DNA from: Thermoanaerobacter thermocopriae JCM 7501 | GTDB lineage: Bacteria; Bacillota; Thermoanaerobacteria; Thermoanaerobacterales; Thermoanaerobacteraceae | Assembly: GCF_001310975.1 (NCBI RefSeq) | Contig: NZ_BAZY01000022.1 | Span: 1-38,358, forward strand | Direction: 5' to 3' | Length of the DNA: 38,358 nucleotides | In this document: positions 10,218-17,857 of the stretch, one piece after another | How positions within the stretch are numbered: position 1 is the first letter of the stretch | Layout: each line of letters begins with the position of its first letter | Position numbers and translations under genes: made by a program | The notes under the pieces: generated by a model | Seen by the model: the letters and a program-made list of their open reading frames with translations, nothing else | The model's database searches: none | What the model was told of the DNA's origin: nothing

Positions 10218-10246
10218 AAAGTTCTCCTAAAATTAAGGAGAACCTA
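10218..10246 (-). repeat. 29-bp direct repeat, right copy, overlaps bofC stop codon
   Basis: Identical to 9925-9953. It includes the bofC stop codon (10244-10246) and the GTTCTCC/GGAGAAC hairpin, but here only three T residues follow before the element starts, so termination should be weaker than at the left copy. Confidence 0.85.
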
Positions 10247-10810
10247 AGAACTTAGATTTGTTAATATTTGATACGCCTCATCTTTGTCTTTTGTAATTAT
10301 ATTTTTCATCACTCTTTCTTTGTCAAAAGGTGTTAAACTATCCAGTGGAATATCTGTTTTTTCCACAACTTCATTATTGCCATTTCCATCACTTTTTAGC
10401 AAAACAACATATCCATTTATACTAGAAATTATATAATAATCTGCAGGCAACCCTTCTTTTTCTCTGTAAAGAACTATTTCCTCTTCATCAAAATTTTTAA
10501 TTTTCCAACCAGTATATATCTTTTCAATTTCTTCCTTGCTCTTCCCATAAAGAGAAGGGGTTAAATTTTGAACTTCCCGCACTATTTCTCCATTTTCAAG
10601 ATATTTAGTTTCAAATATAAGTTTACTTTGGGAAATTAATTTTTTAGCAAGAGCTTCTTGTTGAGAAGAAATCCCCTGCTCATAAACTATATTTTTTTCC
10701 CTTCCTTCCTTTTCGTTATCTTTAACACTAATTAAATATCCAACCATCATTCCTATAAATATAGCTAACATATATATCATAACCATTTTATAGGAAATTA
10801 GCTTTTTCAT
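10244..10810 (-). CDS. bofC: BofC-like protein (C-terminal domain), membrane-anchored
   Basis: 188 residues with one N-terminal membrane helix (MVMIYMLAIFIGMMVGYLI) and an extracytoplasmic region ending in a BofC_C-like domain (EEIEKIYTGWKIKNFDEEEIVLYREKEG... YYIISSINGYVVLL... TDIPLDSLTPFDKERVMKNI). In Bacillus BofC restrains SpoIVB signalling in the forespore intermembrane space, and bofC lies beside ruvAB as here, which supports the call. The stop codon lies in the 29-bp repeat. Start: ATG at 10810 with AGGAGGAGATGTT upstream. Divergent from cheW. Confidence 0.72.
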   Translation of the reverse strand: MKKLISYKMVMIYMLAIFIGMMVGYLISVKDNEKEGREKNIVYEQGISSQQEALAKKLISQSKLIFETKYLENGEIVREVQNLTPSLYGKSKEEIEKIYTGWKIKNFDEEEIVLYREKEGLPADYYIISSINGYVVLLKSDGNGNNEVVEKTDIPLDSLTPFDKERVMKNIITKDKDEAYQILTNLSS

Positions 10811-10921
10811 AACATCTCCTCCTGTTTTATGTAATTATAACCAATTTTAAAAAATTTATTCTCTTTGCAGGATTTTGTCAAAAAATATCGAATAATATTC
10901 ATTAAGGGAGGAGATGATGAA

Positions 10922-11368
10922 GTGGCAAATCAAATTGTAGTTTTTAAATTAAACAATGAAGACTTTTGCGTTGACATCAATCAGGTAATTGAAATTATAC
11001 GGCTCCAAGCAATTATTAAAGTACCCGATGCGCCTACTTTCGTAGAAGGTATAACTAATCTAAGAGGAACAGTCATCCCTATTGTAGATTTAAAAAAGCG
11101 CTTCAATTTGCCTTTGTCAGAGAAAAATGACAATAATCGAATTATCGTAGTAAATGTCACTAACAGACCGGTGGGTTTCATCGTTGACTCAGTAACAGAA
11201 GTGTTACATGTAGACGATAGTTCCGTACAAGAAGCTCCAGAGATTATAAAAGGAATTGGAAAAGAGTACATAACATCTATTATCAATTTAAACGACAGAT
11301 TGATAATTAATTTAGACTTACACAAAGTTTTAACAGAAAAAGAAAAGAAAGAGATAGAAGAAATGTAG
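10922..11368 (+). CDS. cheW: Chemotaxis coupling protein CheW
   Basis: About 148 residues, one CheW SH3-like domain: NQIVVFKLNNEDFCVDINQVIEI, the signature FVEGITNLRGTVIPIVDLKKRF, and PVGFIVDSVTEVLHV. CheW bridges receptors to the CheA kinase. I chose the GTG at 10922 because GGGAGGAG lies about 9 bases upstream and the family begins here. The longer frame from 10865 adds 19 unlikely residues with no ribosome site. It is a stand-alone gene with no other chemotaxis genes nearby. Confidence 0.92.
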   Translation: MANQIVVFKLNNEDFCVDINQVIEIIRLQAIIKVPDAPTFVEGITNLRGTVIPIVDLKKRFNLPLSEKNDNNRIIVVNVTNRPVGFIVDSVTEVLHVDDSSVQEAPEIIKGIGKEYITSIINLNDRLIINLDLHKVLTEKEKKEIEEM

Positions 11369-11384
11369 CTTCTTCTATCTCTTT
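11348..11384. terminator. Bidirectional terminator between cheW and yebC
   Basis: Perfect 15-bp stem (AAAGAGATAGAAGAA and its complement) with a 7-nt loop. It overlaps the end of cheW and lies just before the yebC stop. Its A-rich and T-rich flanks allow use in both directions between these convergent genes. Confidence 0.75.
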
Positions 11385-11387
11385 CTT

Positions 11388-12128
11388 CTATTCCTCATCC
11401 TCGTCTTCTATTTCCACATTGTGATAAACGTTTTGTACATCGTCATTTTCTTCTAACTTGTCAATTAATTTTTCGAATTTTTGGTAGTCTTCAGGACTTA
11501 ATTGTATAGTATTTTTAGGAAGCATTGTAACTTCTGCCTCCGAAATTTTATACCCTGCTTTTTCAATTGCCTCTTTTACTTCTTGAAAATTTGACGGTTC
11601 AGTAATTATTTCAAATTCTTCATCTTCTGCAGAAAAGTCCTCTGCACCTGCATCTATTGCAACCATTGCAAGTTCTTCTTCATCAATAGAATCATCTTTT
11701 CTAACAGTGATAATTCCAACTTTGTCAAACATCCACGTAACAGAACCGGCTGCCCCTAAACTACCACCATTCCTATCAAAAATATGCCGTATTTCACCTG
11801 CAGTTCTGTTTTTATTGTCAGTCAAAGCTTCAACAATTATAGCAGTACCAGCAGGGCCGTATCCTTCATATATTACTTCTTCTAAATTAGCTCCTCCTAA
11901 TTCACCGGTACCTTTTTTAATAGCCCTCTGTATATTTTCATTCGGCAAATTGTTAGCCTTTGCTTTTTCTATAGCATCCCTTAACTTACTGTTAGTATTA
12001 GGATCACCACCGCCTTCTTTAGCCGCTTTTATAATATCTTTGGTAAGTTTTGTAAAAATCCTTCCCTTTTTAGCATCCATTTTTTCTTTTTTATGCTTTA
12101 TGTTAGCCCATTTTGAATGCCCTGACAT
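11388..12128 (-). CDS. YebC/PmpR family regulatory protein (TACO1 family)
   Basis: 246 residues beginning [20 protein letters not shown], the family hallmark, with [31 protein letters not shown] and an acidic tail ([10 protein letters not shown]). Members were annotated as transcriptional regulators. TACO1 and recent bacterial work point to a ribosome role in relieving stalling at proline-rich stretches. yebC often neighbours ruvC. Start: ATG at 12128 after GGAGGTTTTTTT. Confidence 0.95.
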   Translation of the reverse strand: MSGHSKWANIKHKKEKMDAKKGRIFTKLTKDIIKAAKEGGGDPNTNSKLRDAIEKAKANNLPNENIQRAIKKGTGELGGANLEEVIYEGYGPAGTAIIVEALTDNKNRTAGEIRHIFDRNGGSLGAAGSVTWMFDKVGIITVRKDDSIDEEELAMVAIDAGAEDFSAEDEEFEIITEPSNFQEVKEAIEKAGYKISEAEVTMLPKNTIQLSPEDYQKFEKLIDKLEENDDVQNVYHNVEIEDEDEE

Positions 12129-12188
12129 AAAAAAACCTCCTTCACTGTGGCCTAAAATATTTTAACACAATAATATAGGGCTTGTAAA

Positions 12189-13109
12189 TTAATCCTCTCT
12201 AAAAAGTTGTGTGCTCAAATACCTCTCACCACTGTCAGGAGCCATTGCTAAAACCTTTTTTCCTTTGCCTAACTTCTTAGAAACCTCAATTGCTGCCCAT
12301 AAAGAAGCACCTGTAGAAATTCCTCCAAGTATACCTTCTTTTTTTGCCAAAAGGCGAGTCACCTCAAAGGCGTCTTCATCTTTTACAGCAATTACTTCAT
12401 CTATGACATCTCTATCTAACACTTTTGGAATAAAACCTGCTCCAATCCCTTGAATTTTATGAGGACCAGGCTCTTTACCAGAAAGCACCGCTGCTGAATA
12501 AGGCTCTACTGCAATAATCTTTACATTAGGAAATTTATTTTTTAATATTTTCCCAACTCCTGTAATAGTTCCCCCTGTACCTACACCTGCCACAAAAGCA
12601 TCTATACCATCCTTAAAATCTTCAACTATCTCTTTAGCAGTAGTCTCTTCATGAATTAACGGATTTGCAAAATTTTCAAACTGCTGTGGCATAAAATAAT
12701 TTTTATTTTGTCTTACCAATTCTTCTGCTTTTTTTACGGCACCTTCCATTCCTAATCTGCCAGGGGTAAGAATTATTTCAGCACCATATGCCGCTAAAAG
12801 CATTCTTCTTTCCATACTCATAGTATCGGGCATAACTATTATTACTTTATATCCTTTTGCTGCTCCTACCATTGCCAACCCAATGCCTGTATTTCCGCTT
12901 GTAGGTTCAATAATTACGCTTCCTTTTTTCAATTTACCTTCTTTTTCTGCCTTTTCTATCATTGCAAAAGCTACTCTATCTTTAACACTGCCACCCGGAT
13001 TAAAAAATTCCAATTTTAGATAAATTTCTGCCCACTCTTTCTCCACAATTTTATTTAATTTAACAGCAGGCGTTTTTCCAATCAGCTCAAAAACATTGTT
13101 AGCAATCAT
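12189..13109 (-). CDS. cysK: Cysteine synthase (O-acetylserine sulfhydrylase)
   Basis: PLP enzyme making cysteine from O-acetylserine and sulfide. About 306 residues. It shows the PLP-lysine loop [13 protein letters not shown], the substrate loop [19 protein letters not shown], the phosphate loop [13 protein letters not shown] and [11 protein letters not shown]. The ATG at 13109 is preferred because GGAGGT lies 7 bases upstream and the protein then begins [19 protein letters not shown]. The frame is open back to 13124. Its promoter appears to be TTGACA-N17-TTTAAA at 13145-13173. Confidence 0.95.
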   Translation of the reverse strand: MIANNVFELIGKTPAVKLNKIVEKEWAEIYLKLEFFNPGGSVKDRVAFAMIEKAEKEGKLKKGSVIIEPTSGNTGIGLAMVGAAKGYKVIIVMPDTMSMERRMLLAAYGAEIILTPGRLGMEGAVKKAEELVRQNKNYFMPQQFENFANPLIHEETTAKEIVEDFKDGIDAFVAGVGTGGTITGVGKILKNKFPNVKIIAVEPYSAAVLSGKEPGPHKIQGIGAGFIPKVLDRDVIDEVIAVKDEDAFEVTRLLAKKEGILGGISTGASLWAAIEVSKKLGKGKKVLAMAPDSGERYLSTQLFRED

Positions 13110-13144
13110 AAAATTTACCTCCATTTGTACATTACTATAAAAAT

Positions 13145-13173
13145 TTTAAACTTTCTACGTAACATATGTCAAA
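13145..13173 (-). promoter_or_regulatory. Sigma-A-type promoter of cysK
   Basis: Minus-strand TTGACA at 13168-13173, a 17-base spacer and TTTAAA at 13145-13150, about 35 bases before the cysK start. The -35 is perfect and the -10 is weak. Confidence 0.5.
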
Positions 13174-13241
13174 TGGAAATTAGAATATCAAACATTTTTA
13201 GAGAAAAAATAATAGTATCAAGTTACAAAAGGTGATAAAAA

Positions 13242-13597
13242 ATGACTGGCAAACTAAAACTTTTCGTTATAGGATTCATAACTGGTATTATAAACGGTCT
13301 TTTAGGTGCAGGTGGAGGTACTTTAATAGTCGCTGCATTGGTTTTTTTACTTGGCATAGAAGACCATAAGGCTCATGCTACGGCGATTTCAATCATACTA
13401 CCTATTACTTTAGTCAGTAGTTTAGTGTATTTACAAAATAGAATAACCGACATTCCTATAACCATTAACATAGCTATAGGAAGTACAATAGGAGGATTTA
13501 TTGGCGCATATTTTCTTAATAAAATCTCCATACCTTTATTAAGAAAATTTTTGGAATAATAATGCTTATAGCTTCCGTCAGGATGTGGATATCATGA
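13242..13597 (+). CDS. TSUP (TauE/SafE) half-size permease 1, one frameshift
   Basis: Membrane protein of the sulfite exporter TauE/SafE superfamily, half length. It has the repeat signature FITGIINGLLGAGGGTLIVAALVFLLG and three to four helices. The frame stops at LLRKFLE near 13558, but restoring one A in the AAAA run gives LLRKIFGIIMLIASVRMWIS and a stop at 13595-13597, 118 residues in all. That stop overlaps the ATG of the second half-gene (ATGA). Full-length TSUP proteins contain two such halves, so the two products presumably form a heterodimer. Substrate is unknown; sulfite or sulfoacetate-like anions are suggested only by the family and the adjacent divergent cysK. Confidence 0.82.
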
Positions 13598-13947
13598 AAC
13601 TATTTTTAATAGGACTTTTTTCAGGAATTGTAGGGGGAATGGGAATTGGAGGAGGAACAATTCTCATTCCTGCATTAACAATCTTTGCTGGAACCGAGCA
13701 ACACATTGCTCAAAGTGTCAATCTTTTTTCTTTTATTCCTACAGCAATTATCGCACTAATATACCATTTTAAAAAGAAAAATATCAAATATAAAATTATA
13801 TTGTTTATTATAATCGGTGGAATAATAGGAAGTGTTGTCGGAGCTATTATAGCAGCAATAACAAAAGCTTTTATATTAAAAAAAATATTCGCTGTTTTTT
13901 TATTTTGTATGGGAATATACGAACTTCTCTCAAAGCCCCGCAAATAA
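13594..13947 (+). CDS. TSUP (TauE/SafE) half-size permease 2
   Basis: 117 residues, again with the TSUP glycine-rich signature (LFSGIVGGMGIGGGTILIPAL) after the first helix, plus NLFSFIPTAIIALIYHFKKKNI and a Gly-rich helix IIIGGIIGSVVGAIIAA. The ATG at 13594 overlaps the repaired stop of the upstream half-gene. An ATG three codons earlier (13585) is also open. The pairing of two half-size genes in ATGA overlap suggests co-translation and assembly into one transporter. Confidence 0.82.
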   Translation: MKLFLIGLFSGIVGGMGIGGGTILIPALTIFAGTEQHIAQSVNLFSFIPTAIIALIYHFKKKNIKYKIILFIIIGGIIGSVVGAIIAAITKAFILKKIFAVFLFCMGIYELLSKPRK

Positions 13948-13950
13948 TTA

Positions 13951-13980
13951 AAATAAGAGGAGATAGTTCTCCTCTTATTT
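13951..13980. terminator. Bidirectional terminator, TSUP and CoA-binding genes
   Basis: Perfect 13-bp stem AAATAAGAGGAGA with a 4-nt loop. It lies between the convergent TSUP-2 and CoA-binding genes and includes the stop codon of the latter. Confidence 0.8.
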
Positions 13981-14385
13981 TCTCTTGTCTGTTTCCAACA
14001 TTACACAGGCATTATAAATAACCTTTAATCCAAGGTTTTTGGCTTTTTCCACCAGTTCCTCACTTTCTGCCCCCGGTTGAAACCAAATAATTTCTACACC
14101 TAATTTTGCAGCCTCTTCTACGTACTGCTCACCTATACTTGGAGAAACTACCATATCTACAACCTCTGGTATCACAGGTAAGCTGGACAAAGAGTCATAG
14201 CAAGGATCTCCATCTACTTCTTGATACTTAGGATTAACAGGATAAACAGTATACCCGTTTAATTTAAGAGCTCGATAAATTTTATATCCATATTTACTTT
14301 CTCGAGGAAGGGCTCCTACTACAGCCCATACTTTCCTTTTCATTGCTTCTTCAACATAGTCTACATAGGAATTATCTAACTCCAT
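13975..14385 (-). CDS. CoA-binding (YccU-type Rossmann) protein
   Basis: 136 residues matching the CoA_binding family: KVWAVVGALPRESKYGYKIYRALKLNGYTVYPVNPKYQEVDGDPCYDSL, then PEVVDMVVSPSIGEQYVEEAAKLGVEIIWFQPGAES. Such proteins bind CoA or NAD-type nucleotides in a Rossmann fold. The exact role is unknown. Start: ATG at 14385 after AGGAGGTAAAAAAA. Confidence 0.85.
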   Translation of the reverse strand: MELDNSYVDYVEEAMKRKVWAVVGALPRESKYGYKIYRALKLNGYTVYPVNPKYQEVDGDPCYDSLSSLPVIPEVVDMVVSPSIGEQYVEEAAKLGVEIIWFQPGAESEELVEKAKNLGLKVIYNACVMLETDKRK

Positions 14386-14455
14386 TTTTTTTACCTCCTA
14401 AATCAATTGATGAATCTCCATTTCTTTTCCTCACCATTTTTATAAGAAATTAAGC

Positions 14456-15106
14456 TTATGGTGCATAATATTCATTACCTTTTTTAAGAAGGTATACATC
14501 CCCTTCAATTTTTATGTTACACCTTTTACTTGTCAAATCATTTATAAAACTTTGAAATTCCAATAGACGGTCTTCTTCAATATGTGATACTATAGAAACT
14601 TTATCTGAATACATAATATCTTTAACATAATAGCCTTTCTTTAGAAGCTCATTTTGAATTTTTCCCAGCAAAGTATAATCAAAAGTGAGGATTATACTTT
14701 TCGCAGGGATTTTTTCTACTATTCCAGCAGCATCAATACCTATTTTTGCCCCTTTTGTGTAAGCTCTCACTAATCCTCCTGCTCCTAATAATATTCCACC
14801 AAAATACCTTGTAACCACAACAGCAACGTTTTTTAATCCTTCTTTTTTTATCACATTTAATACAGGTATACCTGCTGTGCCAGAAGGCTCTCCATCATCA
14901 CTAAAACGCTGAATTTCATCATTTTCTCCAATAACATAAGCATAAACGTTATGGTTTGCCATTCTGTGATTTGCTCTAATTTCCCCTATAAATTTTACCG
15001 CCTCTTCCTCTGAAGAAACTGGTTTAGCATGTCCAATAAATCTGGAACGCTTTATTTCGATTTCAGCAACTCCGTAAGAATATAGCGTTTTATAACTTTT
15101 AGCCAA
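14456..15106 (-). CDS. YigZ/IMPACT family protein
   Basis: 216 residues. The N-terminal UPF0029/IMPACT domain (EIKRSRFIGHAKPVSSEEEAVKFIGEIRANHRMANHNVYAYVIG... RFSDDGEPSGTAGIPVLNVI... VVVTRYFGGILLGAGGLVRAYTKGA) is followed by a ferredoxin-like DUF1949 domain. IMPACT relatives modulate translational stress control in eukaryotes; the bacterial role is not settled. The start is a TTG at 15106 six bases after AGGGGTG. Confidence 0.9.
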   Translation of the reverse strand: MAKSYKTLYSYGVAEIEIKRSRFIGHAKPVSSEEEAVKFIGEIRANHRMANHNVYAYVIGENDEIQRFSDDGEPSGTAGIPVLNVIKKEGLKNVAVVVTRYFGGILLGAGGLVRAYTKGAKIGIDAAGIVEKIPAKSIILTFDYTLLGKIQNELLKKGYYVKDIMYSDKVSIVSHIEEDRLLEFQSFINDLTSKRCNIKIEGDVYLLKKGNEYYAP

Positions 15107-15142
15107 AATAGCACCCCTTTGTAATTATACCAAAATATAATC

Positions 15143-15170
15143 AAAAAATAAAGCCGTTACCGGCTTTATT
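15143..15170 (-). terminator. Terminator of the Nudix gene
   Basis: Perfect 10-bp stem AATAAAGCCG with a 4-nt loop followed on the minus strand by a T-run (TTTTTTGA), 24 bases after the Nudix stop codon. Confidence 0.85.
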
Positions 15171-15193
15171 AGGCTTCATCAAAGCTTTTTCGC

Positions 15194-15622
15194 CTATGCC
15201 AAAGCCTTCGTCAACGTCTTGTATTTAAAATAAGAAACGTTTACAAGCGATTTGTCTTGACTATAGGTAATCATCTCCAAAGCCTTGTCTATAGGATAAA
15301 AACCTCCATCGACAAAGCCATCTTCTTTGCTAATATTAAATTCCTCTTCAAAAGTAGTCATGAGATACCAAGTAATTTTATTAAAGACAGGACGTTGACG
15401 GGTAACAGAATAGAATTCGTAACTGGTTTCACCAGCAGTAGAAAGGACTTCAACAGATTTAAGGCCTGTTTCAGTACAGACTCTCCTTATGGCCACATCA
15501 ATAGGCAATTCATTATTTCTAATAACCCCTTTTGGTAACACCCATTCCCCTTTCTCATTTTTAAGAATGAATACACTATCTCCTTTGAATACAACTCCAC
15601 CAGCGCAATCTCTTATTAACAT
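15194..15622 (-). CDS. Nudix-fold protein with a degenerate Nudix box
   Basis: 142 residues with a Nudix-type fold (CAGGVVFKGDSVFILKNEKGEWVLPKG... WYLMTTFEEEF... YPIDKALEMI). The Nudix box normally reads G-x5-E-x7-R-E-U-x-E-E-x-G-U. Here it is GVIRNNE-LPIDVAI-RRVCTETGL, so the first and second catalytic glutamates are Arg and Thr and only the last remains. Hydrolysis may be weak or lost, and the protein may bind a nucleotide instead. Start: ATG at 15622 after GGGGGCTTGTAA. Confidence 0.82.
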   Translation of the reverse strand: MLIRDCAGGVVFKGDSVFILKNEKGEWVLPKGVIRNNELPIDVAIRRVCTETGLKSVEVLSTAGETSYEFYSVTRQRPVFNKITWYLMTTFEEEFNISKEDGFVDGGFYPIDKALEMITYSQDKSLVNVSYFKYKTLTKALA

Positions 15623-15845
15623 TTACAAGCCCCCTAAAATTTTTATTTTTTTCTTTTAATATAATATTCTTTAAAAACTTTTAAATTCCTTCTTAAATTT
15701 TTAATTTTATTTTTATTTTTATCCATATCTCCACAATTATACATCAAAATTTAATTTTTCCATCAAAAAAAATCAACTTACCAGTATAAAAATCTCTAAA
15801 TTATAAAAAATATTTAATGTAAAAAACAAGGAAGGGGAGTTTCAA

Positions 15846-16328
15846 ATGTATATAATTTATCACTGTTATGGCGGAACGCATACTTCTGTAATAGCATCTT
15901 ACATACACACTGGAAAACTGCCAATGGACAGAATTCCATCTAAAGAAGAAATAGAAAGCATATCTTTGTTCGATAAATTAAATGGCCAAAATGACCCGGG
16001 ACACATCGTTCCTATTGGTACTGATGAATATGGCAACAACGTATATTCTATGGGGGTAAAAAATGCCAAAAAGTTAATTGAGCCAGCTCTTAAAGATTTA
16101 TACTATCATATATTCAATACAAACGAAGGACTGCTTTTGATTGACACGACTGGTACTACAAACTGGATTATGAAAATTGGCGGATTTACTTCTATTGCTT
16201 TAAAATTTCCTGTTATAGGAAGGCCTTTAGTCATTTATGGTACGCAAAAAGCTTATAAAAAAATTGTTCAAATAGTTAAAAACGTAAAGGCTCAAGAAAA
16301 AGCAGAATACAACGCTATTAAACGATAA
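15846..16328 (+). CDS. DUF3189 family protein
   Basis: 160 residues, beginning MYIIYHCYGGTHTSVIASYIHTGKLP and matching my recollection of the Firmicute DUF3189 family. It contains a GTDEYGNNVYSMG segment and a C-terminal Lys-rich helix, with no signal peptide. Function unknown. The ATG follows GGAAGGGGAGTTTCAA. It is preceded by about 220 bp of very AT-rich DNA (15623-15845) with no gene that I can see. It ends 11 bases inside the convergent hflX gene. Confidence 0.75.
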   Translation: MYIIYHCYGGTHTSVIASYIHTGKLPMDRIPSKEEIESISLFDKLNGQNDPGHIVPIGTDEYGNNVYSMGVKNAKKLIEPALKDLYYHIFNTNEGLLLIDTTGTTNWIMKIGGFTSIALKFPVIGRPLVIYGTQKAYKKIVQIVKNVKAQEKAEYNAIKR

Positions 16329-17557
16329 TAAAATCTTTGAGTTTCTCCTTTGTTTCTTTTTGAACTTCAGCTTTTATCATTATCCCGTCCTCATTATAAT
16401 TTTCTTCAATTATTTTTGTTTTTTCTTTTAAATAATTGTATTCTTTAGTCTTATCATAAGGCAGTAGAAAATTCACTACTTCCACATCTTTAAAAATTTC
16501 TCTTTCTATTGCCTCCAATAAATTATCAAATCCAATTTTATTTTTTGCGGAAATATAAACTTCTCTTTCATTTCCTTTAAGTACAACTTCCAAAAGGTCA
16601 ATTTTATTAAAAACATTTATCTTAGGGATATTAATAGCCCCTAAATCTGAAAGAACCCTTTCTACAACCTTTATCTTTTCCTCCATATCTGGTGAAGTCA
16701 CATCAATTACATGAAGCAATAAATCTGCATATTTAACCTCTTCTAATGTAGATTTAAAAGCCTCTACAAGGTCATGGGGTAATTTTCTAATAAACCTACG
16801 GTATCAATCAAAATCACTTCTCTCCCTGAAGGTAAAATAAGTCTTCGGGCAGTAGGATCAAGTGTTGCAAATAATTTATCTTCCACATAAACTTCTGCCT
16901 TTGTAAGAGCATTAAGTAGTGTGGATTTGCCCGCATTTGTATATCCTACTATAGCTACAACAGGAACTTGATTTTTTTTACGTCTACTCCTTTGTAAATC
17001 TCTATGCCTTTTTATTTCCTCCAGTTTCTTTTCTATTGCCTTTATTCTATTTTGTATATGCCTCCTATCAGCCTCTAATTTTGTCTCACCAGGTCCCCTT
17101 GTTCCTATTCCACCACCCAATCTTGAAAGTTGTCCCCCCATACCTACAAGACGTGGTAGACGATACTTTAATTGTGCTAATTCCACTTGCAACATACCTT
17201 CTTTTGACCTTGCCCTTTTAGCAAATATATCAAGGATAAGATTAGTTCTATCAATCACTTTTACATTTAAAAAGTCTTCCATATTTTTAATTTGAGTACC
17301 AGTAAGCTCATCATTGACAATAATAAGGTCAGCCTCTTGATTCTCAACAAAAAATTTTAATTCCTCCAACTTACCTTTGCCAATATAATGAGCTTTGTGG
17401 ATTGTATCACGCTTTTGCGTCATAACACCTATTACTTCTACACCAGCTGTCAAAGCCAGCTCCTTTAATTCTCCTATACTTCTTCATCTTCAGTTGTTGA
17501 AATGATTCCTACTAAAATTGCGCGTTCTATCTTTTCATTTCTGCTTAACTCTTCCAT
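16318..17557 (-). CDS. hflX: GTPase HflX, two frameshifts
   Basis: Ribosome-associated GTPase that splits or rescues stalled and hibernating ribosomes. The pieces are an N-terminal fragment (ATG at 17557, [20 protein letters not shown]), a middle with the HflX signature [17 protein letters not shown] and G1 motif [14 protein letters not shown], and a C-terminal GTPase end containing NKID. Frames break near 17482 (GAAGAAGT should be GAAGAAAGT, giving [12 protein letters not shown]) and near 16792 (GGTTTATT should be GGTTTTATT, giving [22 protein letters not shown]). With both bases restored the protein is 413 residues, the normal length. The 3' ends of hflX and DUF3189 overlap by 11 bp. Confidence 0.93.
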
Positions 17558-17664
17558 AATATCACCAGCCTTGAAAAATCTTCTGTAAATATAAATATAT
17601 CACAAACAAAGGAATCTATAAATAATGACTAGGTAAATTAATAGCACTTTTTATAAAAAGGGTA

Positions 17665-17693
17665 TTGAAATTTTTATTAACCTATGATAAGAT
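17665..17693 (+). promoter_or_regulatory. Promoter of tRNA-Leu
   Basis: TTGAAA at 17665-17670, a 17-base spacer and TAAGAT at 17688-17693. Transcription would start about 10 bases before the tRNA. Confidence 0.55.
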
Positions 17694-17710
17694 ATCAAAT
17701 GTAATAACTT

Positions 17711-17799
<89 letters not shown>

Positions 17800-17818
17800 G
17801 TTGAAAATGAAGGATTAG

Positions 17819-17856
17819 CCTCCTCAAGCGAATCCAGTGTTGCTGAGGAGGTTATT
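17819..17856 (+). terminator. Terminator after tRNA-Leu
   Basis: CCTCCTCA ... TGAGGAGG 8-bp stem (17819-17826 and 17844-17851) followed by TTATTTTTA. It also lies just beyond the convergent end of the COG3044 ATPase gene. Confidence 0.85.
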
Positions 17857-17857
17857 T

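Noticed and set aside
9925..10246. CRISPR-like pair of palindromic direct repeats
   Set aside because: Only two repeats, a 264-bp gap with its own inverted ends, and no cas genes; the repeat is a terminator hairpin.
10865..10921. Longer CheW starting at the ATG 10865
   Set aside because: It has no ribosome site, and the extra 19 residues are not CheW-like; GGGAGGAG precedes the GTG at 10922.
15623..15845. Possible gene or RNA in the AT-rich gap before DUF3189
   Set aside because: Only homopolymeric A/T tracts and the DUF3189 ribosome site are visible; no stable stem or ORF.
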